A stretch of DNA of 64,000 nucleotides from Bradyrhizobium sp. BR 10289 (GCF_019455385.1 NZ_JACOFR010000022.1:62001-126000); one strand, 5' to 3'. Positions 19,171-27,934 are shown, numbered from the stretch's first letter. Translations and numbers: made by a program. Notes: generated by a model not told the origin, from the letters alone.

Positions 19171-20115
19171 ATGGCCACCGTTCTGATCGTCGCGCCGGTG
19201 TTCGCCCTGATCGCCGCCGGCTATGCCGCGGTGCTGTTTCGCTTCGTCTCGGAGGGCGCGCACAAGGGCATCTCCGAATTCGCCTTCAGCATCGCGATCC
19301 CTGCGCTGCTGTTCCGCACCATCGTCGTGTCGGAATTCCCCGACGTCAGCCCTTACAGGATGTGGGGCAGCTATTACGGCGCGCTTGCGATCACCTGGAT
19401 CGCAGCGCTCGCACTCTCGGCATGTTTGCGCGAACGGCGCGAGGATCGCGAAGACGGCGTCGTGTTCGCGATCGGCTCGGTCTACGGCAACATCGTGATG
19501 CTCGGTATTCCCCTGGTGCTCTCGGCGCTCGGCAATGAGGCCGCAGGCCCGATGTCGCTGATCCTGTCGGTGAACACGCCGCTGCTCTGGCTCTGCGGCA
19601 TCCTGCAGATGGAGCTGGTCAGCCACGAGCGCGCCGGCTCGCCGCTGTCCGTCATCGGCCCCGTGTTCGCCGACCTTGCGCGCAACCCGCTGATGCTGGG
19701 AATCATCTTCGGCGTGATCTGGCGCTTCACCGGCCTCGGCCTCAATCCGGTCGTCGACAAAACGATCGAGCTGCTCGCGCAGGCGGGATCGCCGGCCGCG
19801 CTGATCGCGCTCGGCATCAATCTGTTTCGCTTCGAGGTGAAGGGCGAGCTGCTGAGCGTCGTCGTGATGTGCGCGCTCAAGCTGCTGGCGATGCCGGCCG
19901 CAGCGTATCTGCTCGCCAGGCTGCTGGGCCTGCCACCGGTCGCCAGCGGCGTGATCGTGCTGTTCGCGGCGATGCCGACCGGCGCCAATGCGTATATCTT
20001 CGCGGCCCAGTATCAGCGGCTGGTGAACCCGGTGTCGGGTGCGGTAGCGCTGGGCACGCTGCTGGCGGCGGCGACGTTGCCGGTGGTGGTGATGATCGTG
20101 GCGGGGGCGAGGTAG
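19171..20115 (+). CDS. AEC-family (auxin efflux carrier-type) transporter
   Basis: A 314-residue inner-membrane transporter with about ten hydrophobic segments. The ATG at 19171 (MATVLIVAPVFALIAAGYAA) is preferred to the GTG 18 bp upstream. Family marks include FAFSIAIPALLFRT, GNIVMLGIPL and PTGANAYIFAAQY. Bacterial members export or import organic acids such as malate; the substrate here is unknown. It is the intact parent of transporter fragments at 21453, 22751, 24203 and 25531, so its 3' half has been duplicated with the neighbouring beta-helix gene. Confidence 0.88.
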   Translation: MATVLIVAPVFALIAAGYAAVLFRFVSEGAHKGISEFAFSIAIPALLFRTIVVSEFPDVSPYRMWGSYYGALAITWIAALALSACLRERREDREDGVVFAIGSVYGNIVMLGIPLVLSALGNEAAGPMSLILSVNTPLLWLCGILQMELVSHERAGSPLSVIGPVFADLARNPLMLGIIFGVIWRFTGLGLNPVVDKTIELLAQAGSPAALIALGINLFRFEVKGELLSVVVMCALKLLAMPAAAYLLARLLGLPPVASGVIVLFAAMPTGANAYIFAAQYQRLVNPVSGAVALGTLLAAATLPVVVMIVAGAR

Positions 20116-20156
20116 TTCGGCCCGCCCCGTCCGAATAATTCGAGGGATTGCGGCGG

Positions 20157-20255
20157 CTACTGAAACTTGTAGCTGAACCTCCCACGCGCAACATAGGTCG
20201 TGAGTCAGCCGCGGGTGCTGCAATTGGCAGTGTCGAAATTGGTGGTAGTGACGCC
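20157..20255 (-). pseudogene. Remnant of an outer-membrane beta-barrel C-terminus
   Basis: The minus strand reads IGVTTTNFDTANCSTRG, stop, LTTYVARGRFSYKFQ, stop. The ending Y-x-F plus final residue is like the last strand of rhizobial outer-membrane barrels, and one in-frame TGA interrupts it. No N-terminal part is present upstream. It is read as debris of a lost gene next to the rearranged region. Confidence 0.4.
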
Positions 20256-20314
20256 GATGCGCGGGTGAGGTAATTCAGACGCAAGCGTCCGCCTCATCCC
20301 GGACGGAGCAGGTC

Positions 20315-21127
20315 ATGGCGCAGAACATCTACGACAATCCGGATTTCCTTTCAGGTTACAGCCAGCTTCCACGGCAGGTGCTCGGCCTTGCCGGCGCACC
20401 CGAATGGCCGGCGCTACGCGCGATGTTTCCCGACATGGAAGGCAAACGCGCCATCGACCTCGGCTGCGGCTTCGGCTGGGTTTCACGCTGGCTGCGCGAG
20501 AATGGCGCCAGGACGGTTCTCGGCGTCGACCTCTCCGAGAGCATGATTGCGCGGGCGCGAGAGGCCACGGGCGATCCTGCCATCGACTACCGCATTGCCG
20601 ATCTCGAGACGATCGAGCTTCCCGAAGCGGCCTTCGATTTCGCCTTCAGCTCGCTGACGTTCCACTATGTCAGCGACTTCGACCGGCTCGCGCGCATGAT
20701 CCATCGCTCGCTCACGGTGGGGAGCCATTTCGTTTTCTCGATCGAGCATCCGGTTTTCATGGCAGCTACTCATCCCGCCTGGATCGAGGACGAGGACGGG
20801 CGAAAGACATGGCCGGTCAATCGCTATGCGATCGAGGGGGAGCGCCGCACCGATTGGTTCGCGAAAGACGTGGTGAAGTATCACCGCAGGATCGCAACGA
20901 CACTGAACGTGCTGATCCGGGCCGGGTTCATCATCGAAGCCGTCGACGAGTTCGCGCCCTCGGCGCAACAGATCAGCGAGAAGCCGGCGCTGGAGGAGGA
21001 GCTGGAACGGCCGATGATGCTGCTGGTGTCGGTGCGACGACAGGAGCATCCAGCACGTCCGGATCGCACATCCATTCCCAGCGGTGGCTCGACTCCAAAA
21101 AGTCGCCGGCACGAGGACGACGCGTGA
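20315..21127 (+). CDS. Class I SAM-dependent methyltransferase
   Basis: A 270-residue methyltransferase of the Methyltransf_11 type. Motif I is AIDLGCGFGWVSRWL (about 46-60), the acidic residue after beta-2 is in LGVDLSESMI, and FDFAFSSLTFHYV is motif IV. The last 25 or so residues (after LLVSVRR) are polar, Arg/Ser/Pro-rich and unlike the family, and may be read-through of an original stop. Substrate unknown. It lies between the intact AEC gene and the duplicated region. Confidence 0.85.
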   Translation: MAQNIYDNPDFLSGYSQLPRQVLGLAGAPEWPALRAMFPDMEGKRAIDLGCGFGWVSRWLRENGARTVLGVDLSESMIARAREATGDPAIDYRIADLETIELPEAAFDFAFSSLTFHYVSDFDRLARMIHRSLTVGSHFVFSIEHPVFMAATHPAWIEDEDGRKTWPVNRYAIEGERRTDWFAKDVVKYHRRIATTLNVLIRAGFIIEAVDEFAPSAQQISEKPALEEELERPMMLLVSVRRQEHPARPDRTSIPSGGSTPKSRRHEDDA

Positions 21128-21132
21128 TCGGC

Positions 21133-21303
21133 TCAGGCTGCCCAATCCATGATCGCGTCGATGAAGGTTTGAGCCTGGCGGATCGCATCCAGCCTGGTGG
21201 CGCAGACACCGACCGACACGGTTCGGCCCTTCCCCACGGTCCACTTCCAACCGGACAAATAGCGCATTTCAACAATTGAAAAGCTGACGCCGCGATGTTC
21301 CAC
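21133..21303 (-). CDS. Small hypothetical protein (56 aa)
   Basis: Starts at the GTG at 21301-21303 after the strong ribosome-binding site GGAGGATCTCC and ends at TGA (21133-21135). It begins VEHRGVSFSIVEMRYLSGW, continues with WTVGKGRTVSVGVCATR and ends with a helix-like stretch up to IMDWAA. It is not Arg/Pro-rich like the shadow frames. Family not recognised. It converges on the methyltransferase gene with a 5-bp gap. Confidence 0.55.
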   Translation of the reverse strand: MEHRGVSFSIVEMRYLSGWKWTVGKGRTVSVGVCATRLDAIRQAQTFIDAIMDWAA

Positions 21304-21452
21304 GGAGATCCTCCGCTGACATTGTTGCTATGCGGAAAGACTACGCCAAAGGCGGGATGTGGTCCAGCGGACACGGCGGCGGACGTGGTTTCGGCCAAGC
21401 CTCCTCGACGGGTCGAACCCAGCGGAATTTTATGCACTGTCACCGTAACTGG

Positions 21453-21509
21453 ATGCTGAGTTTCGTCGTGATGTGCGCGCTCAAGCTGCTGGCAATGCCG
21501 GCGGCGGGC
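21453..21509 (+). pseudogene. AEC-transporter fragment (unit A)
   Basis: MLSFVVMCALKLLAMPAA matches the segment LSVVVMCALKLLAMPAA of the intact transporter. Only about 18 codons remain before the sequence turns into the hairpin that follows each beta-helix gene. Confidence 0.7.
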
Positions 21510-21528
21510 AAGAACCAATCGGCCTGAG

Positions 21529-21554
21529 ACCTCTGGAGCGTCAGCCCCAGAGGT
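21529..21554 (-). terminator. Conserved hairpin after beta-helix gene A
   Basis: ACCTCTGG (21529-21536) with CCAGAGGT (21547-21554). The same hairpin follows genes B and C, so it belongs to the duplicated unit. No T run. Confidence 0.5.
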
Positions 21555-21584
21555 TGGTCGCTTCATCCGGCCAGCTTCCTGTTA

Positions 21585-22520
21585 TCAGTGGGATCCGCCG
21601 GGCACCGGAGCCGGAATGGCATCGACGCCATTGCCGTTGATCTGGTTGTCCCCGAACGACAGAACATTCCCGCTGACCGACGTGCCGTTGCCCGTGATGA
21701 TCGACGCCCCCACTCTGATGGTGGTCCCGGGAGAAGCAGAGAGGCCGGTCCCGCTTGCGGTCGCGGCACTCTCTTTCACCAGCATTCCGATGTTGCTGCC
21801 TGTCGTCAGAAAAGCAGTGTTGGCAAAGCCGTTGGCAACCGTATCCCGGACGACGATATTGATACCCGTTGCGCCACCCGAGGAGTCGCCGACAACGCCA
21901 AAGTTTCCGCGATGGAGGTGGCTCTTGCTGATGAGAGCAAAGGCCGAAGCGCCAGCGCCCGGATTCACGAGGATTGCGGCACCCCCGGCGCCTGCCCCAG
22001 TATTTGTTATTGTCACGTTCTCAACGATCAGTTTTGCACTGTTGGTGGGCGTGAAGGCGATACCGTGGCCACTCGGAGAACCCGTCTGATCGTGAATCCT
22101 GGTATTTTTGACATGCAGCGAGGCGCCTTGCAGGAAGCTGATGCCGATCAAGCCGGGCGCGGTGGGCGGTGCACCATTGATATCCAGCCCTTCGAGATAG
22201 ACGCTGTCTGTGGCGGAGGCGTTGATGACGATGCCATTGGTGGCTGAGTGAAGAACGCCTGCGGTGCCGATGTCGCAATAGATGCTCATGGATTTCGTGA
22301 TCGTCACGGATCCATAGGCGCCAGGGTCCAGGCAATTGATCTCACCGCCGGCCGCGGTCTTCGAGATCGCCCCGGCGAAGGTCTTGCATGGCGCTGTTCG
22401 GCTGCAGGGATTGACGTCATCACCTACCCCGGAAACCCAGGTTCGGGTTGCCTGTGCGTTGGCATGATTTGCAGTCAGCAGAGTAAGGACACAGACAAGG
22501 GCAAAGTATATGCGACGCAT
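21585..22520 (-). CDS. Secreted right-handed beta-helix protein A
   Basis: A 311-residue exported protein from the ATG at 22518-22520, after GGAGCCAACA. A signal peptide (MRRIYFALVCVLTLLTANHANA) precedes the family start TRTWVSGVGDDVNPCSRTAP and CKTFAGAISKTAAGGEINCL. The rest is Gly/Asn/Ser/Thr-rich with short beta-strand repeats typical of a parallel beta-helix of the pectate-lyase type. The conserved cysteines near the start probably form a disulfide. No catalytic residues are recognised. It is the first of three tandem paralogues (B and C follow). Confidence 0.85.
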   Translation of the reverse strand: MRRIYFALVCVLTLLTANHANAQATRTWVSGVGDDVNPCSRTAPCKTFAGAISKTAAGGEINCLDPGAYGSVTITKSMSIYCDIGTAGVLHSATNGIVINASATDSVYLEGLDINGAPPTAPGLIGISFLQGASLHVKNTRIHDQTGSPSGHGIAFTPTNSAKLIVENVTITNTGAGAGGAAILVNPGAGASAFALISKSHLHRGNFGVVGDSSGGATGINIVVRDTVANGFANTAFLTTGSNIGMLVKESAATASGTGLSASPGTTIRVGASIITGNGTSVSGNVLSFGDNQINGNGVDAIPAPVPGGSH

Positions 22521-22750
22521 TGTTGGCTCCAAAAATATAAAAAATCCACCCACGCAAATGATAGAGGTCCGCGCGCGGATTGGCTACATCGTGAAGACAA
22601 CATCGAATTTGTTGCGGAGCATCGACATTTGATGGTTGCACGCCGGGCGCCTACCGCTCGCAGTCACGGGGAACTCAATCCTGCCGTTGCGGCCCGACGC
22701 TCGAGATTCTCGATGACGTGGAGTTTCGTGCACTGGCACTGTAATTCCTC

Positions 22751-22984
22751 CCGCGCAATCCGCTGATGCTGAGAATCATCTTCGGTGTGATCTGGCGCTT
22801 CACCGGCCTCGGCCTCAATCGGGTGATCGACAGGACCATCGAGCAGCTCGCGGAGGCGGGATCGCCGGCGGCGCTGATCGCGCTCGGCATCGATCTGTTC
22901 GGCTTCGAGGTGAAAGGCGAGATGCTGAGTTTGGTCGTGACGTGCGCGCTCGAGCCGCTGGCAATGCCGGCGGCAGCGCAAGAG
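22751..22984 (+). pseudogene. AEC-transporter fragment (unit B)
   Basis: About 78 codons starting RNPLMLRIIFGVIWRFTGLG and ending LEPLAMPAAAQ closely match the intact transporter from RNPLMLGIIFGVIW to LKLLAMPAAAY. There is no start region and the frame leaves homology after PAAAQ. This is the largest of the decayed copies. Confidence 0.85.
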
Positions 22985-22996
22985 CCAGTCGGGCTG

Positions 22997-23026
22997 AGGC
23001 CTCTGGAGCGTCAGCCCCAGAGGCCT
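22997..23026 (-). terminator. Conserved hairpin after beta-helix gene B
   Basis: AGGCCTCTGG (22997-23006) with CCAGAGGCCT (23017-23026), a 10-bp stem. The two extra pairs relative to copy A include compensating changes, hinting that the fold is maintained. Confidence 0.55.
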
Positions 23027-23054
23027 ATCGCTTCATCCGGCAAGCTTCCCGTTA

Positions 23055-24008
23055 TCAGTGGGATCCGCCGGGCACCGCAGCAGGAATGGCATCGACGCCA
23101 TTGCCGTTGATCCGGTTGTCCCCGTAAGACAGAACATTCCCGCTGACTGACGTGCTGTTGGCTGTGATGATCGACGAGCCAACTCTGATCGTGGTTCCGG
23201 CAGAAGCAGAGAAGCCGGTCCCGCTTGCGGTCGCGGCGCTATCATTCACCAACATTCCGATGTTGCTGCCTGTGGTCAGGAAGCCGGTGTTGGTGAACCC
23301 GTTGGCAACCGTATCCTTGACAACGATATTGAGACCCGTTGCGCCACCCGAGGAGTCGCCGACAACGCCAAAGTTGCCCCGATGGAAATGGCTCTTGCTG
23401 ATGAGAGCAGTCGCCGAAACTGCCGCGCCCGGATTCACGGAGATGGCGGCACCGGAAGCGCCGGAGCCGGTGTTGGAGATTGTCACGTTCTCAACGATCA
23501 GTCTTGCGGTCGTGGTGGGCACGAAGGCGATCCCGTGGCCCGGCGCACTGAGCTGGTCGCGAATCCTGGTATTTTTGACATGCAGCGAGGCGCCTGACAT
23601 GAAGCGAATGCCTGAGAGGCCCGGTGTGGTGCCTGCACCATTAATGTCCAATCCTTCGAGATAGACGACGGCGGTGCCGGGGGCCCCCGATGCGGAGTCG
23701 TTGATGACGATGCCGTTGGTGCCGGAGTTAAGAATGCCTGCGACACCACCCTCGCAATAGATGGCGATGGATTTCGTGATCGTCACGGTTCCATAGGCGC
23801 CAGAGTCGAGACAATTGATCTCACCGCCGGCCGCGGTCTTCGAGATCGCACCCGCGAAGGTCTTGCATGGTGCTGTTCGGCTGCAGGGATTGACGTCATC
23901 GCCTACGCCGGAAACCCAGGTTCTGGTTACCTGAGCGTGAGCCAGCGACGGCCCAAGCAGAACGAACGCGAATGCGAGATACAATAATCCTGAAAAAAAG
24001 CGATGCAT
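23055..24008 (-). CDS. Secreted right-handed beta-helix protein B
   Basis: A 317-residue paralogue of A and C. The start MHRFFSGLLYLAFAFVLLGP (ATG at 24006-24008) is preferred to an ATG 12 bp upstream because GGAG lies at the right distance and C starts the same way. The signal peptide ends near LAHAQ. The body shares TRTWVSGVGDDVNPCSRTAP, KSHFHRGNFGVVGDSSGG and the final IPAAVPGGSH with its neighbours. Differences cluster in the middle coils (for example SAPGHGIAFVPTTTA). Probably cell-surface or released; ligand unknown. Confidence 0.85.
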   Translation of the reverse strand: MHRFFSGLLYLAFAFVLLGPSLAHAQVTRTWVSGVGDDVNPCSRTAPCKTFAGAISKTAAGGEINCLDSGAYGTVTITKSIAIYCEGGVAGILNSGTNGIVINDSASGAPGTAVVYLEGLDINGAGTTPGLSGIRFMSGASLHVKNTRIRDQLSAPGHGIAFVPTTTARLIVENVTISNTGSGASGAAISVNPGAAVSATALISKSHFHRGNFGVVGDSSGGATGLNIVVKDTVANGFTNTGFLTTGSNIGMLVNDSAATASGTGFSASAGTTIRVGSSIITANSTSVSGNVLSYGDNRINGNGVDAIPAAVPGGSH

Positions 24009-24202
24009 GAAATGCTCCATGATGTAGCGGATCTTTCCTGGTTCCGACCACGGAGCAGCTCGTTCCCGAAAGAACGCTCAAGCGAAACGTCTACAACCAA
24101 AGATTTACGCTAATGGCTGACCGCAATCGATAGACATGAGTGTCTTGCCGGCCATGAAGCGCGCTGCGACAAATTGACCACCATGAGCTCAGGGGGAATG
24201 CG
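24009..24202. repeat. Duplicated upstream segment of beta-helix gene B
   Basis: This segment (with GGTTCCGACCACGGAGCAGC, TTCCCGAA.GAACGCTC, GCTAATGGCTGACCGCAATC and CAAATTGACCA) recurs in the same order upstream of gene C at 25340-25530. It presumably includes the promoter of each gene. Confidence 0.8.
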
Positions 24203-24283
24203 GTGGCGCGCGCGGCAGTAGGAATGTCGCTTGCGGCGGTGACGTTGCCGTTGATGGTGATGATGGTGGCGGGCGCGAGGTAG
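24203..24283 (+). pseudogene. AEC-transporter C-terminal fragment (unit C)
   Basis: VARAAVGMSLAAVTLPLMVM then MVAGAR and stop matches the C-terminus of the intact transporter (VALGTLLAAATLPVVVM, IVAGAR, stop), including the natural stop codon. Confidence 0.8.
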
Positions 24284-24325
24284 CCGAGTCGAAGACCCCG
24301 CCAGCACAGGAGCCCGTCGGGCTGA

Positions 24326-24353
24326 GACCTCTGGAGCGTCGGCCCCAGAGGTC
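24326..24353 (-). terminator. Conserved hairpin after beta-helix gene C
   Basis: GACCTCTGG (24326-24334) with CCAGAGGTC (24345-24353), the third copy of the element. Confidence 0.5.
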
Positions 24354-24373
24354 ATCTGGCCAGATTCCCGTTA

Positions 24374-25339
24374 TCAGTGGGATCCGCCGGGCACCGGAGC
24401 CGGAATGGTATCGGCGCCATTGCCGTTGATCCGATTGTCCCCGAAAGACAAAACATTCCCGCTGACTGACGCGCCGTTGCCTGTGATGATCGACGAGCCA
24501 ACTCTGATTGTGGTCCCGGCAGAAGCAGAGAGGCCGGTCCCGCTAGCGGTCGCGGCACTCTGATCCACCATCATTCCGATGTTGCTGCCTGTGGTCAGAA
24601 ACGCGGTGTTGGCAAAGCCGTTGGCGACCGTATCCCGGACGACGATATTGATACCCGATGCGCCACCCGAGGAGTCGCCGACAACACCAAAGTTTCCGCG
24701 ATGGAGGTGGCTCTTGCTGATGAGAGCAAAAGCCGCAACGCCAGGACCTGGATTTACGAGGATTGCGGCACCCCCAGCCCCTCCCGCTGCCCCAGTGTTT
24801 GTGATTGTCACGTTCTCGACGATCAATTTTGCATTGTTGTTAGGCACGAAGGAGATACCGTGGCCTGCTCCGGTCCCGTTCTGGTCACGGATGGTTACAT
24901 TTTTTACATGCAGCGAGGCGCCTGAAATGAAGCGGATGCCCGACGCGCCAGGGGTGGTGCCCGCACCTTCAATTTCCAACCCTTCGAGAGTGACGACGAC
25001 GGTGCCTGGGGTGCCCGTCGCGGAGTCGTTGATGACGAAGCCGTTGATGCCACCTGAGTTAAGAGTGCTCCCGAGAGTGCCGGTGCAATTAACGCTGATC
25101 GATTTCGTGATTGTCAGCGTTCCATAGCCGCCAGGGTCGAGACAATTGATCTCACCTCCGGCCGCGGTCTTCGAAATCGCTCCGGCGAAAGTCTTGCATG
25201 GCGCTGTTCGGCTGCAGGGATTGACGTCATCACCGACGCCGGAAACCCAGGTCCGGGTTGCCTGAGCGTGAGCCACCGACGGCCCAAGCAGAACGAACGC
25301 GAATGCGAGATACAACAATCCCAAAGAAAAGCGGTGCAT
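24374..25339 (-). CDS. Secreted right-handed beta-helix protein C
   Basis: A 321-residue paralogue, ATG at 25337-25339 after GGAGTAGTTC. Signal peptide MHRFSLGLLYLAFAFVLLGP, cleaved near VAHAQ. It shares the N-terminal signature and the ending IPAPVPGGSH with A and B. Its C-terminal half resembles A more (GINIVVRDTVANGFANTAFL), while its signal peptide matches B, so segments have been exchanged between copies. It is intact, with no stop or frameshift. Confidence 0.85.
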   Translation of the reverse strand: MHRFSLGLLYLAFAFVLLGPSVAHAQATRTWVSGVGDDVNPCSRTAPCKTFAGAISKTAAGGEINCLDPGGYGTLTITKSISVNCTGTLGSTLNSGGINGFVINDSATGTPGTVVVTLEGLEIEGAGTTPGASGIRFISGASLHVKNVTIRDQNGTGAGHGISFVPNNNAKLIVENVTITNTGAAGGAGGAAILVNPGPGVAAFALISKSHLHRGNFGVVGDSSGGASGINIVVRDTVANGFANTAFLTTGSNIGMMVDQSAATASGTGLSASAGTTIRVGSSIITGNGASVSGNVLSFGDNRINGNGADTIPAPVPGGSH

Positions 25340-25530
25340 GAACTACTCCATCGACTTGGCGGATATTTCCTCGTTCCGACCACGGAGCAGCTCGTTCCCG
25401 AAGGAACGCTCGAGCGAAATGTGTACAAAAAAGGATTTGCGCTAATGGCTGACCGCAATCGACAGGCATGATGTTGGCACGCCGTCGCGCTCGCTGCAAC
25501 AAATTGACCATCAGAAACCGGGGAACCCGG
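25340..25530. repeat. Duplicated upstream segment of beta-helix gene C
   Basis: Direct copy of 24009-24202 (see that entry) with scattered substitutions. Confidence 0.8.
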
Positions 25531-25590
25531 CGTCGCGCGCGGCAGGGGGGACGTCGCTTGCGGCGGTGACGTTGCAGTTGATAGCGGGTG
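25531..25590 (+). pseudogene. Trailing AEC-transporter scrap (start of a fourth unit)
   Basis: Nucleotide similarity to 24203-24260 (GCGCGCGGCAG, GTCGCTTGCGGCGGTGACGT) continues to about 25590, then stops. It marks the far edge of the tandem array. Confidence 0.65.
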
Positions 25591-25620
25591 ATGCAGGGGC
25601 GGCTGACGATTGCCGAACGG

Positions 25621-26283
25621 CTATTTCGCGCGCCAGGCCATCTCCCAAAACTCCGCCTCGAGCCGGGTGGCTTCCTTGAAGATCGCAATCAACTCGGCCT
25701 CGCGGGCCGGCGTGGCGTAGAGTCCTGCGAGATGCTCCAGATGCGCCCGCGCCTTGGCCGCGACCTCCTGGTACGGCGCGCCGGCATATTCGGCGATCCA
25801 GACGCGGTAGGCGTTCGTCGCAGCCGCCGCATCGGGGCGCGCGGCGAGCCGCGTTGCGATCTCCGCGTAGCCGATCACGCAAGGCGCAAGCGCGACCTTG
25901 AGGGCCAGCAGATCGCCGCGCATGCCCGCATCGAGCACGTAGCGCGTATAGGCCAGCATCTCGGCCGCCGGAGGCGCCTGTTCGAGATCGGCCGGAGACA
26001 GACCCCAATCGGCACAGAGTTTGACATGCAGGTTCATCTCGACATCGAGGATCGCCGACAGGCCGGCCGCGGCCTCACGCATGTCGGCAAGCCCAGGCGA
26101 CTTGTAGACTGCGAGCGCGTAGGCGCGGGCAAACTCGATCAGGAACAGATAGTCCTGAACGAGGTAGTAACGAAACGCAGCTTCAGGGAGCGAGCCGTCC
26201 GCCAATCCGTTGGTGAAGGGATGCTCGGTATAGGCCCGCCACTCGACGGACGCTGCTGTCTTGAGACGCTCGAAGAAGGTCAC
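25621..26283 (-). CDS. tenA: TenA-family protein (thiaminase II / aminopyrimidine aminohydrolase)
   Basis: An all-helical 220-residue protein. TenA enzymes salvage degraded thiamine by hydrolysing aminomethylpyrimidines. The catalytic Cys is present as Cys135 in ALAPCVIGYAEIA, at the same number as in Bacillus subtilis TenA, with Asp44 in VQDYLFL and Tyr139. So it belongs to the Cys-containing TenA_C class. No other thiamine gene and no recognisable TPP riboswitch are adjacent. Cytoplasmic, probably monocistronic. Confidence 0.9.
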   Translation of the reverse strand: MTFFERLKTAASVEWRAYTEHPFTNGLADGSLPEAAFRYYLVQDYLFLIEFARAYALAVYKSPGLADMREAAAGLSAILDVEMNLHVKLCADWGLSPADLEQAPPAAEMLAYTRYVLDAGMRGDLLALKVALAPCVIGYAEIATRLAARPDAAAATNAYRVWIAEYAGAPYQEVAAKARAHLEHLAGLYATPAREAELIAIFKEATRLEAEFWEMAWRAK

Positions 26284-26507
26284 GATGTTGCCGCCCGGGT
26301 TGGCTGCCCATCAATGGATTGGGCTCGCTACCGATAGCGCATCGCGGGCCGAGGAGCTATGCCCGGCAAGAGCCGCCGGCAAAAGCGTCATGACCAAGAA
26401 CGATAGTTCTGATTGCCATGATCCTGCGCGTTTTGCCGACAGCTGTTTCAAGACAGGCCGACGCAATTGGCTGTCGTCCGTGCCGGGCACGATCTCTTGT
26501 GGCGGCG

Positions 26508-27266
26508 TTAGTTCGCCGCCTTGATGATCAGCTCGGAGACCTCTTTCGGGTGCGACAGCATCGCGACGTGGCTCGAGGGCAGCTCGACGGCCGTCGCCTT
26601 GGCCGCCTTCACCTGGTCGCGCTCCATTTGCGGCGGAATGATCGCATCCTTCGCCGCGACGACCATGAAAGTCGGCTTCTCCCGCCACGCAGCCCGGCTG
26701 ATCGGAGCGGTCAGCGTCCTGATGTGGAAGGGTCCCTGGGTCGCCGCGACGACGGCCTGCTCCTTCGGCGGGAGGTCGGCCGCGAAATATTTCCTGATGC
26801 CTTCATCGCTGATCGTGAGATAGCCGTCGGGGTCCTTGACGAAGGCTTTCAGGCTCTCGGGATCAGGATATTTCGAGGTGGCGCTCTTCACTGACTCGCC
26901 CTTGTCGGGCGCGTAGGCCGCCACATACACGAGCGATTTGACCTTGTCGTCATTTCCCGCCTCGGTGATGACGGCACCGGCCCAGGAATGGCCGACAAGG
27001 ACGACAGGGCCTTCTGCATTCCGGATCGCCCGCTTGGTCGCGGCAACGTCGTTGTCCAAGGAGTCGAGCGGGTTCTGGACCGCGACGACCTTGAGCCCGG
27101 CCTTTTCGAGATACGGAATGACCCTCTCCCAACTCGACCCGTCCGCGAAAGCGCCATGGACGAGGACTGCGGTCTTGGCTTTCGGCTCGGCAGCCAACAC
27201 CGGCTGGCCGACTGCAATCATCGCGGTCAGGACGCCCAGGCCGATAGTGCTCTTATAAGATTTCAT
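26508..27266 (-). CDS. Exported alpha/beta hydrolase
   Basis: A 252-residue hydrolase with a signal peptide (MKSYKSTIGLGVLTAMIAVG, cleavage near VLAAEPK), so periplasmic. The oxyanion region is VLVHGAFADGSSW, the nucleophile elbow GHSWAG with Ser94, and the catalytic His is in SSHVAMLSHP. It resembles the salicylate-esterase/hydroxynitrile-lyase-like group often annotated simply as alpha/beta hydrolase. Substrate unknown. It is separated from tenA by 224 bp with no gene. Confidence 0.9.
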   Translation of the reverse strand: MKSYKSTIGLGVLTAMIAVGQPVLAAEPKAKTAVLVHGAFADGSSWERVIPYLEKAGLKVVAVQNPLDSLDNDVAATKRAIRNAEGPVVLVGHSWAGAVITEAGNDDKVKSLVYVAAYAPDKGESVKSATSKYPDPESLKAFVKDPDGYLTISDEGIRKYFAADLPPKEQAVVAATQGPFHIRTLTAPISRAAWREKPTFMVVAAKDAIIPPQMERDQVKAAKATAVELPSSHVAMLSHPKEVSELIIKAAN

Positions 27267-27559
27267 AGTGACGTTCCTTCATTTGGCGGAGGTCTCGGTC
27301 TTGCCGCTTCCGCAAACGGCACGAGAAAATCGAGCGCTGCATGCGATCGCCCAACCATCAACGCACGGCCGCCGCGCAGATGTCAGGGCACACGCAGACC
27401 GGCCGTTGCGAGCATCGCCTGGGATTCGCATTGCCGCGAAACATTGGCCACGAAGGAGATCATTGTCGTGATCTTCCCGTCGAGCCGCAGTCTGTGCGGA
27501 CAGTAGATGCGGCTGGTCGGGATAAGGCCAGTTAAAAGAGGTAAAAGGGCTGGCGCGAA

Positions 27560-27934
27560 TGAATTGTGCCGGTCGCCACTGCGTCGGTAGCCATAGAAGG
27601 GATGCCTGAATCAATTACGCTGGAGCTGGTCGCGCAGCTCGCACTCGGCCGCCTCACGACTGTGCCTGTTAAGATGCCGGAAGTAGGTCGCGCACGGCAA
27701 GCCCGCGAAGCGGCATAAGCGCTGTACGTCGGCGTTGGCGTCGATTTCTCTCTGATGTCATCCAAGCCATCTGGCCCATTGGCGCTCTAAGCCATGATCC
27801 AGTCACGGAGACTCATGCGGGAGATCCCAAGCTCGCGACCCACAGAGAGAACGTCTTCGCCCTGCTCAACCCAGCTTGATCGCCTTCAATTTGCACGCCG
27901 TCGGAAGCTGACGCTTCTTTCTTCGTCTTGCCAC
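27560..27934 (-). mobile_element. Degenerate IS3-family transposase remnant
   Basis: On the minus strand, orfA starts at GTG 27932-27934 with VARRRKKRQLPTACKLKAIK. A one-base frameshift leads into VEQGEDVLSVGRELGISRMS and LRDWIMA, stop (27787), an HTH of the IS3 orfA kind. After it comes an orfB-like piece, ANADVQRLCRFAGLPCATYF and ECELRDQLQRN, stop, FRHPFYGYRRS. The DDE core is missing. The rest of 27267-28141 shows no gene. Confidence 0.7.

Noticed and set aside
25591..26507. TPP riboswitch or other thiamine control element near tenA
   Set aside because: I looked upstream of the TenA start for the CTGAGA and ACCTGA core boxes and did not find them in a convincing order.
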